Source of the DNA: Pseudomonas cavernae
GTDB taxonomy: Bacteria; Pseudomonadota; Gammaproteobacteria; Pseudomonadales; Pseudomonadaceae
Length of the DNA: 64,000 nucleotides
Assembly: GCF_003595175.1 (NCBI RefSeq)
Contig: NZ_CP032419.1
Span: 1,922,001 to 1,986,000, forward strand
Direction: 5' to 3'
How positions within the stretch are numbered: position 1 is the first letter of the stretch; each line of letters begins with the position of its first letter. Below are positions 8,023 through 16,764 of this stretch, piece after piece. The notes beneath the pieces were generated by a model. It made no database searches. It worked only from the letters and a program-made list of their open reading frames with translations, and was not told the DNA's origin. Both the position numbers and the translations under genes were made by a program.

Positions 8023-9420
8023 GTGGACGAGAATAAAAACAAGGTCCTGCGGTTCCGCGATGTAACCCTGTACACGGTCTCCGCAATGCTGTTCATGGAC
8101 CAGATTGCGCTGGCCGCTTCGCTCGGCTCCACCAGCCTGTTCTGGTGGGCCTATGTGCTGATCCTGCTGTTCGTGCCCATGGCCATGATGACGTCGGAAC
8201 TGGGCACCACCTTCCCCAACAACGGCGGCGTCTACCATTGGGTACGCACCGCCTTCGGCTTCAAGTGGGGCGCGCGGGTGTCCTGGATGTACTGGGTCAA
8301 CAACGCGCTGTGGATGCCCTCTGTTTATATCCTCTTCGCCGGCATGCTCAGTGCGTTCTATTTTCCCGAGCTCGGCCTGTGGGCGAAGATTTCCATCGGC
8401 ATCAGCCTGGCCCTGCTCACGGCGGCCTTCAACGCGGTGGCGCTGCGCATCGGCAAATGGCTGCCGAACATAGGCGCGATCCTCAAGCTGATCGCCGTGC
8501 TCGCCCTGGGCATAGGCGGGATCGGCTACGGCCTGCGCGAGGGCTTCGCCAACCCCTTCACCCTGGAGGCCATCCTGCCGTCGTCCGGGCACGAGATCGC
8601 CGCCCTGGGGATCATGGTCTACGGCATCATGGGCACCGAACTGGCCTGCTGCAGCGCGGGGGAAATGCTCAACCCGAAGCGCGACATTCCCCGCGCCGTG
8701 CTGGTCTCGGGGGTGATCATCGCCGTCTTCAACGTCTTCGGAACCCTCGGCGTGCTGGCCGCAGTGCCGCAGGACAAGACCGACGTCACCCAGATCTTCG
8801 CCGGCTCGCTGTTCAACATGTACGGCCATGATGGCCTGGGCGGGTTGTTCGCCAACCTGATCGGCTGCTTCGTGCTGTTCACCCTGTTCACCAACATGGT
8901 CACCTGGAGCATGGGCACCAACCGCGCCGCTGTCGAAGCGGCCAAGGGCGGCGAGTTTCCGGCACTGTTCGGCGTGGTCCACCCGAAATACCAGACGCCG
9001 ATCGGCTCGGCGCTGCTGGCCTCGCTGGTGAGCGTGGCGCTGCTGGTGGTCTACGGTCTGGTGGCGGACAGCGCCGATGAGCTGTTCTGGACCCTGCTGT
9101 CGATCTTCGCGATGATTTTCATGATGCCTTACGTGCTGATGTGCCTGGCCTTCATCAAGCTGCGCCTGACCGATGACCGGCCGCGGCCGTTCCGCCTACC
9201 GCTGGGCAATCGCGCGGCCTGCCTGTGGGCGGCGATAGTCGGCCTGCATGTGCTGGCGGGCATAGTGCTGTTCGTGGTCACCCCGGGCGAGCCGATGGAC
9301 TGGGGCTATGCCGGCAAGATCCTGATCGGCGTGGCCCTGGCCCTGCTGGTCGGCGAAGGGGTGATTCGCGTCGGCAAACAACGCAAGCAACGCATGCAGG
9401 TGGCCGCGGGTCTGGTTTGA
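8023..9420 (+). CDS. APC-superfamily amino acid/amine permease
   Basis: Inner-membrane transporter of 465 aa with about 12 hydrophobic helices. It starts at GTG 8023 after ATGAGGAA. The N-terminal segment (LYTVSAMLFMDQIALAASLG) is a variant of the APC first-helix motif, and MVYGIMGTELACCSAGEMLNPKRDIPRA is the family's conserved helix 6 region with the following loop. Substrate specificity cannot be read. It is downstream of the class III aminotransferase in the same direction, so import of that enzyme's amino donor is the natural guess. Confidence 0.88.
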   Translation: MDENKNKVLRFRDVTLYTVSAMLFMDQIALAASLGSTSLFWWAYVLILLFVPMAMMTSELGTTFPNNGGVYHWVRTAFGFKWGARVSWMYWVNNALWMPSVYILFAGMLSAFYFPELGLWAKISIGISLALLTAAFNAVALRIGKWLPNIGAILKLIAVLALGIGGIGYGLREGFANPFTLEAILPSSGHEIAALGIMVYGIMGTELACCSAGEMLNPKRDIPRAVLVSGVIIAVFNVFGTLGVLAAVPQDKTDVTQIFAGSLFNMYGHDGLGGLFANLIGCFVLFTLFTNMVTWSMGTNRAAVEAAKGGEFPALFGVVHPKYQTPIGSALLASLVSVALLVVYGLVADSADELFWTLLSIFAMIFMMPYVLMCLAFIKLRLTDDRPRPFRLPLGNRAACLWAAIVGLHVLAGIVLFVVTPGEPMDWGYAGKILIGVALALLVGEGVIRVGKQRKQRMQVAAGLV

Positions 9421-9522
9421 GGAACAGACGCGGACCTCAATCCTCCTGTACAGTCGTTCAGGGACTCGCCCAGGCTCGGTGCCCGGGCGCGCCACACGAC
9501 AGGCCAGAGGAGATGCGCCAGG

Positions 9523-10170
9523 ATGACTCAGGAAGCCCGTTTTTCCCGTCTGGAGCCAGGGCTGCGCAAGGCGCACCTGATCGACGCCACCCTCGCCTGC
9601 CTGAAGCGCCATGGTTTTCAGGGCGCCTCGATCCGCAAGATCTGCGCGGAGGCGGGCGTTTCGGTTGGGCTGATCAGCCACCATTACTCGGGCAAGGACG
9701 AGCTGGTCGCCGAGGCTTACCTGGCGATCACCGGGCGGGTGATGAACCTGTTGCGCGAAGCCATTGCCCAGGCGGCTCCCAGCGCGCGGGCGCGGCTGTC
9801 GGCGTTTTTTCGCGCATCCTTTTCCGCCGAACTGCTCGATCCACAACTGCTGGATGCCTGGCTGGCGTTCTGGGGCGCGGTGAAAACCGCGGAGGCGATC
9901 AACCAGGCGCACGAGCATTCCTATGGTGAATACCGCGCCGTGCTCGCTCAGGCGCTCGGCGGACTGGCCGGCGAGGAGGGCTGGAGCGACTTCGATGCCG
10001 ACCTCGCGGCGATCAGCCTGAGCGCGCTGCTCGATGGGCTGTGGCTGGAGTCAGGGTTGAATCCCAGCACCTTCACCCCGGAGCAGGGGGTGCAGATCTG
10101 CGAGGCCTGGGTCGATGGTCTGCAGGCAGGCGGCAGGCAGCGCTTTCGACGGGCGACCGGCAGCTGTTGA
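9523..10170 (+). CDS. TetR/AcrR-family regulator, BetI-like
   Basis: Transcriptional regulator, probably a repressor, of 215 aa. The N-terminal TetR helix-turn-helix runs from about residue 15 to 60 (HLIDATLACLKRHGFQGASI, then RKICAEAGVSVGLISHHYSG with the KDELV end). The C-terminal part (LLDAWLAFWGAVKTAEAI, then LSALLDGLWLESGL) resembles the ligand-binding domain of BetI-type regulators. It follows the permease by 102 nt. No choline or betaine genes are nearby, so I do not name it betI. The ligand may be a substrate of the adjacent aminotransferase-permease pair. Confidence 0.85.
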   Translation: MTQEARFSRLEPGLRKAHLIDATLACLKRHGFQGASIRKICAEAGVSVGLISHHYSGKDELVAEAYLAITGRVMNLLREAIAQAAPSARARLSAFFRASFSAELLDPQLLDAWLAFWGAVKTAEAINQAHEHSYGEYRAVLAQALGGLAGEEGWSDFDADLAAISLSALLDGLWLESGLNPSTFTPEQGVQICEAWVDGLQAGGRQRFRRATGSC

Positions 10171-10281
10171 TCGCTTGTTCAGCAGCGGATACTCTGCTGC
10201 GGCTAGACACTGCCTAGCGCACCACGACTAATAAGAAACACGCCCCGAACCAGGTTCGGTGGCAAACCCAGGGCGAAGGCG

Positions 10282-10998
10282 ATGGCTCCACGTGTATTGA
10301 TCGTCGACGACGATCCGCTGATTCGCGAACTCCTTCAGGCCTACCTCGCGCGGGAAGGCTACGAGGTGCAGTGCGCCGCCACCGCCGAGCAGGCCGAAGC
10401 CTGCCTGGCGGCCAGCCCGGTCGATCTGGTCATGTTGGACATCCGCCTGCCGGGCAAGGATGGCCTGACCCTCACCCGCGAACTGCGGGTCCGCTCGGAA
10501 GTCGGCATCATCCTGATCACCGGCCGCAACGATGAGGTCGACCGTATCGTCGGCCTCGAGTGCGGGGCGGACGACTACGTGATCAAGCCGCTGAATCCCC
10601 GCGAGCTGGTGTCGCGGGCTAAGAATTTGGTGCGCCGGGTGCGCCATGCCCAAGCCCAGAGCGCCCCCGCGGCGAAACAGCAGCTGAGGCAGTTCGCCGG
10701 CTGGACCCTGGACACAGATCGCCGCCGCCTGATCGACCGCGCTGGCGGCGAAACCCTGCTGACCCACGGTGAATACCAGCTGCTCTGTGTGTTCCTGCGT
10801 AACGCCGGGCACACCCTCAGTCGCGACCAGTTGATGGACCAGATCCGCAACCGCGAATGGCTGCCCAACGACCGTTCCATCGATGTGCTGGTCGGCCGGC
10901 TGCGGCGCAAGCTGCATGACGATCCGGCCGAGCCGCAGTTGATCATCACCATCCATGGGGCCGGCTACCTGTTCACCGCCAGTGCCGGCGACGGCTGA
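10282..10998 (+). CDS. aruR: AruR-type response regulator (OmpR family)
   Basis: OmpR/PhoB-family regulator of 238 aa. The receiver (residues 1-120) has VLIVDDDP, the phospho-acceptor Asp in LVMLDIRLPGKDGLTL, IILITGRND and the Lys in DDYVIKPLNPREL. The winged-helix domain (about 135-235) has LLTHGEYQLLCVFLRNAGHT, the recognition region NDRSIDVLVGRLRRKL and a C-terminal GAGYLFTA. It starts an apparent operon with a solute-binding protein (5 nt gap) and a hybrid kinase, next to the arginine transaminase genes. In P. aeruginosa AruRS controls this pathway, so the symbol rests on synteny as well as on domain type. Confidence 0.8.
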   Translation: MAPRVLIVDDDPLIRELLQAYLAREGYEVQCAATAEQAEACLAASPVDLVMLDIRLPGKDGLTLTRELRVRSEVGIILITGRNDEVDRIVGLECGADDYVIKPLNPRELVSRAKNLVRRVRHAQAQSAPAAKQQLRQFAGWTLDTDRRRLIDRAGGETLLTHGEYQLLCVFLRNAGHTLSRDQLMDQIRNREWLPNDRSIDVLVGRLRRKLHDDPAEPQLIITIHGAGYLFTASAGDG

Positions 10999-11003
10999 TT
11001 GCC

Positions 11004-11774
11004 ATGCTGCGCGCCTGCACCCTGTTGCTCCTGCTCATGACCACGGCTGTGCCGGCGGCTGAACGCATCCGCTATTGCGATTACCCGGTCTATCCGCCGA
11101 TCTCCTGGAGCGATGGCCAGCAGGTGCGCGGCCTGGCGCCGCAGGTGGTCAAGACGCTGCTCGGCAAGCTGGGCTACGAGGTCGAGGTGGTGGTGCTCGG
11201 CAACTGGAAGCGCTGCCTGCTGGACGCCGCCGAGGGGCGTGTGGATGTGGTGCTGGCCTACAGCACCCCGCAGCGCGAACAGGACCTGCTGTTCTCCCAC
11301 GTGCCGGTGCTGCGCGAAGAGGTGGCGATCTTCATCAATCGCCGGCATCCGCTGCGGGTCGAGCGCCTCGAAGACCTGGCGAACTACCGCGGCGGCCTGC
11401 TGTTCGGCGAGAGCTATGGCGCGGACTTCGACCGCTTCGTCAGCCGGCACGGCAACATCGAGTGGGTGTCCGATAATCGACAGAACTTCGGCAAGCTGAT
11501 TCGCGGGCGCATCGACTTCATCGCCCACGAGCGGCGCACCGGACAGCTGTTCGTCGAGCACCTGCCGGGGGCCGCGGACATCCAGGCCTTGCCGATGTCC
11601 CTGACCGTGGACTACCTGCGCCTGGCGGTATCGCGCCGTTCGGCCCTGGCGGCGCGCCTGCCGGAGATCGACATGGAGCTGCAACGGCTGGTGGAGTCCG
11701 GCGCGATCGAGCGCTGGCTGAGCGAGAGCGAGGCCGCCTACCGCGCCCTCGGCCGCCCGGAGTCCGCACGATGA
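11004..11774 (+). CDS. Periplasmic solute-binding protein (SBP_bac_3 type)
   Basis: Secreted protein of 256 aa with a signal peptide ([18 protein letters not shown], then [13 protein letters not shown]). The mature part has the order and motifs of family 3 extracellular binding proteins: an [13 protein letters not shown] start, [20 protein letters not shown], and [12 protein letters not shown]. Two cysteines near the N-terminus of the mature protein (Cys in RYCDY and in KRCLL) may form a disulfide. There is no ABC permease or ATPase gene beside it. Instead its TGA overlaps the ATG of the hybrid kinase by 4 nt (ATGA), so it is best read as a ligand receptor for the kinase rather than a transport component. 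Confidence 0.82.
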   Translation: MLRACTLLLLLMTTAVPAAERIRYCDYPVYPPISWSDGQQVRGLAPQVVKTLLGKLGYEVEVVVLGNWKRCLLDAAEGRVDVVLAYSTPQREQDLLFSHVPVLREEVAIFINRRHPLRVERLEDLANYRGGLLFGESYGADFDRFVSRHGNIEWVSDNRQNFGKLIRGRIDFIAHERRTGQLFVEHLPGAADIQALPMSLTVDYLRLAVSRRSALAARLPEIDMELQRLVESGAIERWLSESEAAYRALGRPESAR

Positions 11775-14038
11775 GCGGCGTAGCGGTTTCGAGCGGGCTG
11801 CTGCGGCGCCTGTTGCTGTTCATCCTGCTGTTCAGCCTGTGCTTCACCCTGCTGGCCGGCGCGGTGCAGCTGTATTTCGAATACCGGCGGGAGATGCGCG
11901 ACATCGAGACGCGCCTGGAACTGATAAGGACCGGCTACCTGGCCAGCTTCGAGCGCAGCCTGTGGGATCTCAACCAGGAACAGTTGAACGTGCAACTGCG
12001 CGGTCTGGTGGATTTTCCCGACATCGCCCGCGCGCGCCTGCGCAGCGCCGATTTCGACCTGGTCCAGGGCGCCGAGCAGCCACCGGGGCCCTTGCGGCTG
12101 GAGCGTTTCCCGCTGAGTTATCAGCCGCCGCAGGGGGAGGCGCGGCATCTCGGCGAGCTGGAAATCGGCATCGACCTCGGCGCGGTCTATCGGCGTCTGT
12201 ACTCCACCGGGCTGACCAGTCTGTTGTGGATGGGCGTATTCCTCTGCGGTCTGGCGGTCGCCCTGTCCTGGCTGTTCCACCGCCTGGTCACCCGTCATCT
12301 GCGGGTCATGGCCGATTTCGCCCGGCGCATCGCCGTGGGCGACTGGCACGAGGCCCTGCGCCTGGACAAGCAGGCCGGAACCCGAGCGGACGAAATCGAC
12401 ACGGTGGCGCACGCGCTGGATGACATGCGCCGGGCCATCCTCAGCGATATCCAGCGCCGCGAGGCGGATCGCCTGGCCCTGCAGGACAAACGCGACGAAT
12501 TGCAGAAGAGGGTCGAGCGCCGCACCGCCAGCCTGCGGCGCGCCAAGGAGGAAGCCGAGGCTGCCAACCTGGCCAAGTCGCGTTTCCTCGCCACCATGAG
12601 CCACGAGCTCCGCACCCCGCTCAATGGCATCCTCGGCATGGCCGAGTTGTTGCGCGGCGCCGCCCTCGACGAGCGCGAGCGGGCACGCCTGGAGGCCCTG
12701 TACAAGGCGGGCGAGGGGTTGCTGGCGATCCTCGATGAGGTGCTCTATTTCGCCCGGCTCGAGGAAGGCGAAAGCCGCCCGGAGCTGGTCGACTTTTCCC
12801 TCCCCCAGCTGGTCGATCAGGTGCTCACCCTGCTGGAGCCGCGGGCCCAGGCCAACCGCACCGAATTGCAGTGCCGCTTCGACCCGCAAGTGCAGGAGCG
12901 CTGCCGGGGCGCCGAGCAGTTCCTGCGCCAGGTGCTGAGCAACCTGCTGGCCAACGCAATCAAGTTCACCGAGGCCGGGGAGGTCAGTGTCGCGGTCCGC
13001 TTGCTGGCGCAAGAGCCCGGTGGTCAGCGTCTGCGCATCAGCGTGACGGACAACGGCATCGGCATTCCCCTGGCCCTGCAGGGCAAGATCTTCGAGCGTT
13101 TCACCCAGGCCAGCGACGAGGTGGCGCGGCGTTACGGCGGCACCGGGCTGGGGCTGGCGATCAGCAAGCGGTTGGTGGAACTGCTGGGCGGGCGGATCGG
13201 GGTGGAGAGCCGGGAAGGCGAGGGCAGTTGTTTCTGGTTCGAGCTCAGCCTGGCGCGGGCCCAGCGCAGCGCAGCCGTGGTCGCCGCGGCGCCGCCGGGG
13301 CGGGCACTGGACATCCTGGTGGTGGAGGATGTCGCGCTCAACCGCGAGGTGGTGTCCGGCCTGCTGGAGCGCGAGGGCCATAGGGTTAGCCTGGCCGAGG
13401 ATGCCGAGCCGGCCCTGGCGCTGTGTCGGGCGCAGCGCTTCGACCTGATCCTGCTCGATGTGCATCTGCCCGGGCTGAGCGGGGTCGAGCTGTGCCGGCT
13501 GATCCGTGGCGGCGCCGCCGGGGTCAATACTGACACCCGCATTCTCGCCCTCACCGCCAGCGTGCAGCCGGCGCTGGTGCGCGGCTATCTGGATGCCGGC
13601 ATGCAGGGCGTGCTGGCCAAGCCGCTGAAACTGGAAAACCTGCGCCGTGCCCTGGCCGGGTTGGACAGCGCGCAACCCCCGGCGGCCGCCGTCGAGCTGG
13701 TCGACTGGCAACTGCTGCAGACCCACCGCACCTTGCTCGGCGAGCAGAAGCTCATGGGCTTGCTGGAATTGTTGCGCGACATGCTCGCACAGCATCGAGC
13801 GGCGTTGCTGGAGGCCTTGGGGGCGGGCGACTGTGCGGAAGTGGCACAGCTGGCCCATCGCCTGGCCGGCAGCAGCGATTCGCTGGGCTTCCGTGCCCTG
13901 GCCGCCAGCCTGCGGCAGCTGGAGGAGACGGCCCTGGCCGGCAACGCACAGGCCCTGCACGAGCTCCAGCCCGAGCTGCAGGGTGTGCTGCAGCGCTCGC
14001 AGGACGCTCTGCTCGGGTTGTTGCAGGCATCCGCCTGA
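11771..14038 (+). CDS. aruS: AruS-type hybrid sensor histidine kinase
   Basis: Membrane sensor of 755 aa. The first membrane helix (residues about 11-34) is followed by a small periplasmic domain, a second helix (about 150-170) and a HAMP segment. HisKA contains H278 in [20 protein letters not shown]. HATPase_c has [24 protein letters not shown] and [11 protein letters not shown] receiver domain begins near residue 513 ([16 protein letters not shown], Asp in [12 protein letters not shown]), and an HPt-like C-terminal region has the phosphotransfer His in [12 protein letters not shown]. This is a complete His-Asp-His relay that would pass phosphate to AruR. It overlaps the solute-binding gene, which suggests coupled translation and physical partnership. 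Confidence 0.85.
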   Translation: MSGVAVSSGLLRRLLLFILLFSLCFTLLAGAVQLYFEYRREMRDIETRLELIRTGYLASFERSLWDLNQEQLNVQLRGLVDFPDIARARLRSADFDLVQGAEQPPGPLRLERFPLSYQPPQGEARHLGELEIGIDLGAVYRRLYSTGLTSLLWMGVFLCGLAVALSWLFHRLVTRHLRVMADFARRIAVGDWHEALRLDKQAGTRADEIDTVAHALDDMRRAILSDIQRREADRLALQDKRDELQKRVERRTASLRRAKEEAEAANLAKSRFLATMSHELRTPLNGILGMAELLRGAALDERERARLEALYKAGEGLLAILDEVLYFARLEEGESRPELVDFSLPQLVDQVLTLLEPRAQANRTELQCRFDPQVQERCRGAEQFLRQVLSNLLANAIKFTEAGEVSVAVRLLAQEPGGQRLRISVTDNGIGIPLALQGKIFERFTQASDEVARRYGGTGLGLAISKRLVELLGGRIGVESREGEGSCFWFELSLARAQRSAAVVAAAPPGRALDILVVEDVALNREVVSGLLEREGHRVSLAEDAEPALALCRAQRFDLILLDVHLPGLSGVELCRLIRGGAAGVNTDTRILALTASVQPALVRGYLDAGMQGVLAKPLKLENLRRALAGLDSAQPPAAAVELVDWQLLQTHRTLLGEQKLMGLLELLRDMLAQHRAALLEALGAGDCAEVAQLAHRLAGSSDSLGFRALAASLRQLEETALAGNAQALHELQPELQGVLQRSQDALLGLLQASA

Positions 14039-14053
14039 GCGCGAACAAATTCC

Positions 14054-14102
14054 TTACGACTTTTTACATCTTCGATCCTGGCGTTCAACGCGACCTTACA
14101 TC
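14054..14102 (+). promoter_or_regulatory. Candidate response-regulator box: TTAC-type direct repeats
   Basis: TTACGAC (14054-14060) and TTACATC (14064-14070) start 10 nt apart, and a second TTACATC (14096-14102) starts 32 nt further. One and three helical turns is the spacing used by OmpR-family dimers. The repeats lie just upstream of the permease leader. Assignment to AruR is an inference. Confidence 0.4.
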
Positions 14103-14107
14103 GTCTT

Positions 14108-14160
14108 CCAATAATCGGCCTGACCCCGCGCGCAAGACGCGGCTCTCGAAGCTTATTGGA
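14108..14160 (+). promoter_or_regulatory. Predicted leader stem-loop masking a Shine-Dalgarno
   Basis: CCAATAA (14108-14114) is perfectly complementary to TTATTGG (14153-14159), and an inner hairpin CCGCG/CGCGG (14126-14130 and 14138-14142, 7-nt loop) lies between. The right arm of the outer stem contains the first two bases of the GGAG that serves the leader ORF at 14171, so the structure would restrict its translation. Confidence 0.45.
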
Positions 14161-14170
14161 GACAACAACA

Positions 14171-14263
14171 ATGAACTGCCGTAAAGCTTACCCCGCCGTC
14201 CGCAACGAGCAGCGCTCGTCCCGCCTTCGCGCCTGCCGCACCCAGGAGGTGCGCCATGGCTGA
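14171..14263 (+). CDS. Arginine-rich 30-aa leader ORF overlapping the permease start
   Basis: ATG with a good Shine-Dalgarno (GGAG, 9 nt upstream) opens a 30-codon frame that ends in a TGA overlapping the permease ATG by 8 nt (ATGGCTGA). The peptide starts MNCRKAYPAVRN and contains seven arginines (positions 4, 11, 15, 18, 20, 23, 28), six of them CGC codons. The permease Shine-Dalgarno (AGGAGGT) lies inside its last codons. Its position ahead of an amino acid permease in an arginine-catabolic cluster fits a leader peptide that couples permease translation to arginine or charged tRNA-Arg. I know of no described homologue. Confidence 0.55.
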   Translation: MNCRKAYPAVRNEQRSSRLRACRTQEVRHG

Positions 14264-15674
14264 AGCCCAAGAACGACAAGGCATTCAACTGACCCGCGCG
14301 CTGAAGAGCCGGCACATCTTCATGCTGTCCCTCGGCGGGGTGATAGGTACCGGGCTGTTCATGGGCTCCGGCGTCACCATCAACCAGGGTGGGCCGCTGG
14401 GCGCGGTGCTGGCCTATCTGGTGGCCGGTCTGTTGATGTACCTGGTGATGGTCTGCCTCGGCGAACTGTCGGTGCAGATGCCGGTGTCCGGCTCCTTCCA
14501 GGCCCACGCCACGCGCTATATCGGGCCGGCCACCGGCTTCATGATCGGCTGGGTGTACTGGATGAGCTGGGCCACCACCGTGGGTCTGGAGTTCACCGCG
14601 GCGGGCATGCTGATGACCCGCTGGTTCCCCGACATCCCGATCTGGTACTGGTCGGCCTTCTTCGTCGCCGTGCTGTTCGGCCTGAACGCCCTGGCCACCC
14701 GCGCCTTCGGCGAGGCCGAGTACTGGTTCTCGGGGATCAAGGTCGCGGCGATCCTGATCTTCATCGTGGTCGGCGCCCTGGTGATTTTCGGTGGCCTGCC
14801 CCTGCAGAACGGTGACCCGGCACCGCTGCTGTCCAACCTGATCGGCGATTCGTTATTCCCCAACGGCATCTCGGCGGTGTTCGCGGTGATGATGACGGTG
14901 GTCTACGCCTTCCAGGGCTGCGAGATCATGGGCGTTGCCGCCGGCGAGACCGATCAGCCGGAGAAGAGCATTCCCCAGGCCGTGCGCAACGTGGTGTTCC
15001 GCGTACTGATCTTCTACGTGCTGGCGATCCTGGTGTTGTCCGCCATCGTGCCCTGGCAGCAGGCCGGGCTGATGGAGAGCCCGTTCGTCCAGGTGTTCGA
15101 CATGGTCGGGATTCCCTACGCCGCCGACCTGATGAACTTCGTCATCCTCACGGCGATTCTCTCGGTGGGTAACTCGGGGCTCTACGCGTCCACGCGGATT
15201 CTCTGGGCGATGTCGAAGACCGGCATGGCGCCGAAAAGCCTGTCGACCTTGAGTTCGCGCGGTGTGCCCTTGCGTGCTCTGAGCATCACCCTGTGCTTCG
15301 CGCTGATCTCGCTGCTGACCAGCTTCATCGCCGCCGACACGCTGTTCATGGTGTTGATGGCGGTCAGCGGCATGTCCGGCACCGTGACCTGGATAGTCAT
15401 CGCGCTGGCGCAATACCGCTTCCGCCGTGCGCACCTGAAGGCCGGCGGCACGCTTGCCGAGCTGAAGTACTCCGCACCGCTGTATCCCTTCATACCGCTG
15501 GCGTGCATCGCCCTGTGCAGCTCGCTGTTCGTGTTCCTGGCCATCGACCCGACGCAGCGGCCTTCGCTGTACTGGGGCTTCGGCTTCATCGCGATCTGCT
15601 ATGCGGCTTACTTCCTGATCAACCGCAAGCGCCAAGGTCTGGCGCAGACGCCGGTGCTCGACCCGTCGGCCTGA
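14256..15674 (+). CDS. Amino acid permease (AAT family), probable arginine uptake
   Basis: Inner-membrane proton symporter of 472 aa with about 12 helices. It shows the amino acid permease (AAT) signatures: LKSRHIFMLSLGGVIGTGLF (helix 1), GELSVQMPVSGSFQAHATRY, and FQGCEIMGVAAGETDQPEKS with the helix 6 Gly-Cys-Glu. It sits between aruS and the CoA-enzyme/aruI/aruH operon, the same place as the permease in the P. aeruginosa aru locus as I remember it. Arginine or 2-ketoarginine-related uptake is inferred from context only. A leader ORF overlaps its start and a strong terminator follows, so it is its own transcription unit. Confidence 0.9.
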   Translation: MAEAQERQGIQLTRALKSRHIFMLSLGGVIGTGLFMGSGVTINQGGPLGAVLAYLVAGLLMYLVMVCLGELSVQMPVSGSFQAHATRYIGPATGFMIGWVYWMSWATTVGLEFTAAGMLMTRWFPDIPIWYWSAFFVAVLFGLNALATRAFGEAEYWFSGIKVAAILIFIVVGALVIFGGLPLQNGDPAPLLSNLIGDSLFPNGISAVFAVMMTVVYAFQGCEIMGVAAGETDQPEKSIPQAVRNVVFRVLIFYVLAILVLSAIVPWQQAGLMESPFVQVFDMVGIPYAADLMNFVILTAILSVGNSGLYASTRILWAMSKTGMAPKSLSTLSSRGVPLRALSITLCFALISLLTSFIAADTLFMVLMAVSGMSGTVTWIVIALAQYRFRRAHLKAGGTLAELKYSAPLYPFIPLACIALCSSLFVFLAIDPTQRPSLYWGFGFIAICYAAYFLINRKRQGLAQTPVLDPSA

Positions 15675-15691
15675 TCTGTCTGACTGAAAAG

Positions 15692-15720
15692 GCGCGGCAG
15701 AGCGATCTGCCGCGCTTTTT
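15692..15720 (+). terminator. Rho-independent terminator after the aru permease
   Basis: Ten-base stem GCGCGGCAGA/TCTGCCGCGC with a GCGA tetraloop and a TTTTT tail, 17 nt after the permease stop codon. Confidence 0.92.
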
Positions 15721-15871
15721 CATTTCCGTAATGGGCAGATTTCGAGTTGTTCAAAGATGTAACAGCGCTTCGCCCGGCTAGCCCGTGGCTCGCATTTTTA
15801 TTCAGTAAAAACAAATGGTTAGTTGATTTGTTTGAGCGTTACACAGGCTTTCGGGCTGGATTGCGGCCTTA

Positions 15872-15887
15872 CTGAACACTTGTTTAG
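15872..15887. promoter_or_regulatory. Palindromic operator candidate upstream of the CoA/aru operon
   Basis: CTGAACA-CT-TGTTTAG is a near-perfect 16-bp palindrome about 55 nt upstream of the enoyl-CoA hydratase start. It lies in a 222-nt gap after the permease terminator that must hold the operon promoter. The form suits a TetR-type repressor site. No cognate regulator is identified. Confidence 0.4.
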
Positions 15888-15942
15888 TATCTCCCCGTGC
15901 AATTCCCTAGCTCATGGCCAACACAACAAGACGAGGACACCC

Positions 15943-16734
15943 ATGACCACTCAAGCGACCCTGCTCAGCCAGGTGGAAGCCGGCATCGCCTGGATCACCC
16001 TGAATCGTCCGCAGCAGCGCAACGCGCTGGACATCCCGACGTTGAAAGCCCTGCACGCCTTGCTGGATAAGCTGAATGCCGACCCGGCCGTGCGCGTGCT
16101 GGTGCTCACCGGCAACGGCAAGAGCTTCTGCGCCGGCGCCGACCTCGCCGAATGGGCCGAGGCCGAAGCGCGCGGCGCCCTGGAAAGCTACGGCTGGACG
16201 GAAGCCGCCCACGCCCTGATGAGCCGCCTGCACAGCTTCGACAAGCCGACCATCGCCGCCATCAACGGCACCGCCGTCGGCGCCGGGATGGATCTGGCCC
16301 TGTGCTGCGACTTCCGCCTGGCTACCCAGTCGGCGCGCTTCAAGGCCGGCTACACCGGCATGGCCTACTCGCCGGACGCCGGCGCCAGCTGGCACCTGCC
16401 ACGCCTGATCGGTAGCGAACAGGCCAAGCGTCTGCTGTTCCTCGACGAACTCTGGAGTGCCGAGCGCGCCCTGGCCATCGGCCTGGTCGGCGAAGTCTGC
16501 GCCGACCAGCAACTGTTGGAGGTGACCGGCGAGCTGGCCGCGCGCCTGGCCAGCGGCCCGACTTTCGCCTTCGCCCAGACCAAGCAACTGATGCGTGAAG
16601 GTGCGCAGCGCAGCTTGCCCGAGCAGCTGAGTGCGGAACTCGCCGCCGGCCTGCTCTGCGGCCGCAGCGAGGACGGCGCCGAGGCGCTGCGCGCCGCGGT
16701 GGAAAAACGCACCCCCCATTTCATTGGCCGCTGA
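15943..16734 (+). CDS. Enoyl-CoA hydratase/isomerase family protein
   Basis: Crotonase-fold enzyme of 263 aa, normal length. It starts at ATG 15943 after ACGAGGAC. Family landmarks are ITLNRPQQRNALD, the first oxyanion-hole segment SFCAGADLAEW, and the second oxyanion-hole region INGTAVGAGMDLALCCDFRL. The position of one usual catalytic Glu of true hydratases is not obvious in AYSPDAGASWHLPRL, so hydratase, isomerase or another crotonase reaction are all possible. It is the first gene of a tightly spaced operon with acyl-CoA dehydrogenase (30 nt gap), acyl-CoA synthetase, aruI, aruH, an aldehyde dehydrogenase and a quinone reductase. Confidence 0.9.
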   Translation: MTTQATLLSQVEAGIAWITLNRPQQRNALDIPTLKALHALLDKLNADPAVRVLVLTGNGKSFCAGADLAEWAEAEARGALESYGWTEAAHALMSRLHSFDKPTIAAINGTAVGAGMDLALCCDFRLATQSARFKAGYTGMAYSPDAGASWHLPRLIGSEQAKRLLFLDELWSAERALAIGLVGEVCADQQLLEVTGELAARLASGPTFAFAQTKQLMREGAQRSLPEQLSAELAAGLLCGRSEDGAEALRAAVEKRTPHFIGR

Positions 16735-16764
16735 TTCGTCAGCCCCCAGCCAGAGGACCCGGAT

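Noticed and set aside
9523..10170. Naming the TetR gene betI
   Set aside because: The BetI resemblance is limited to general domain features, and no choline or glycine betaine genes are in the window.
11738..13960. 740-aa open frame on the minus strand opposite aruS
   Set aside because: Shadow frame of a GC-rich gene: low-complexity Gln/His/Ala/Gly composition, no recognisable domains, and full overlap with a clear kinase gene on the plus strand.
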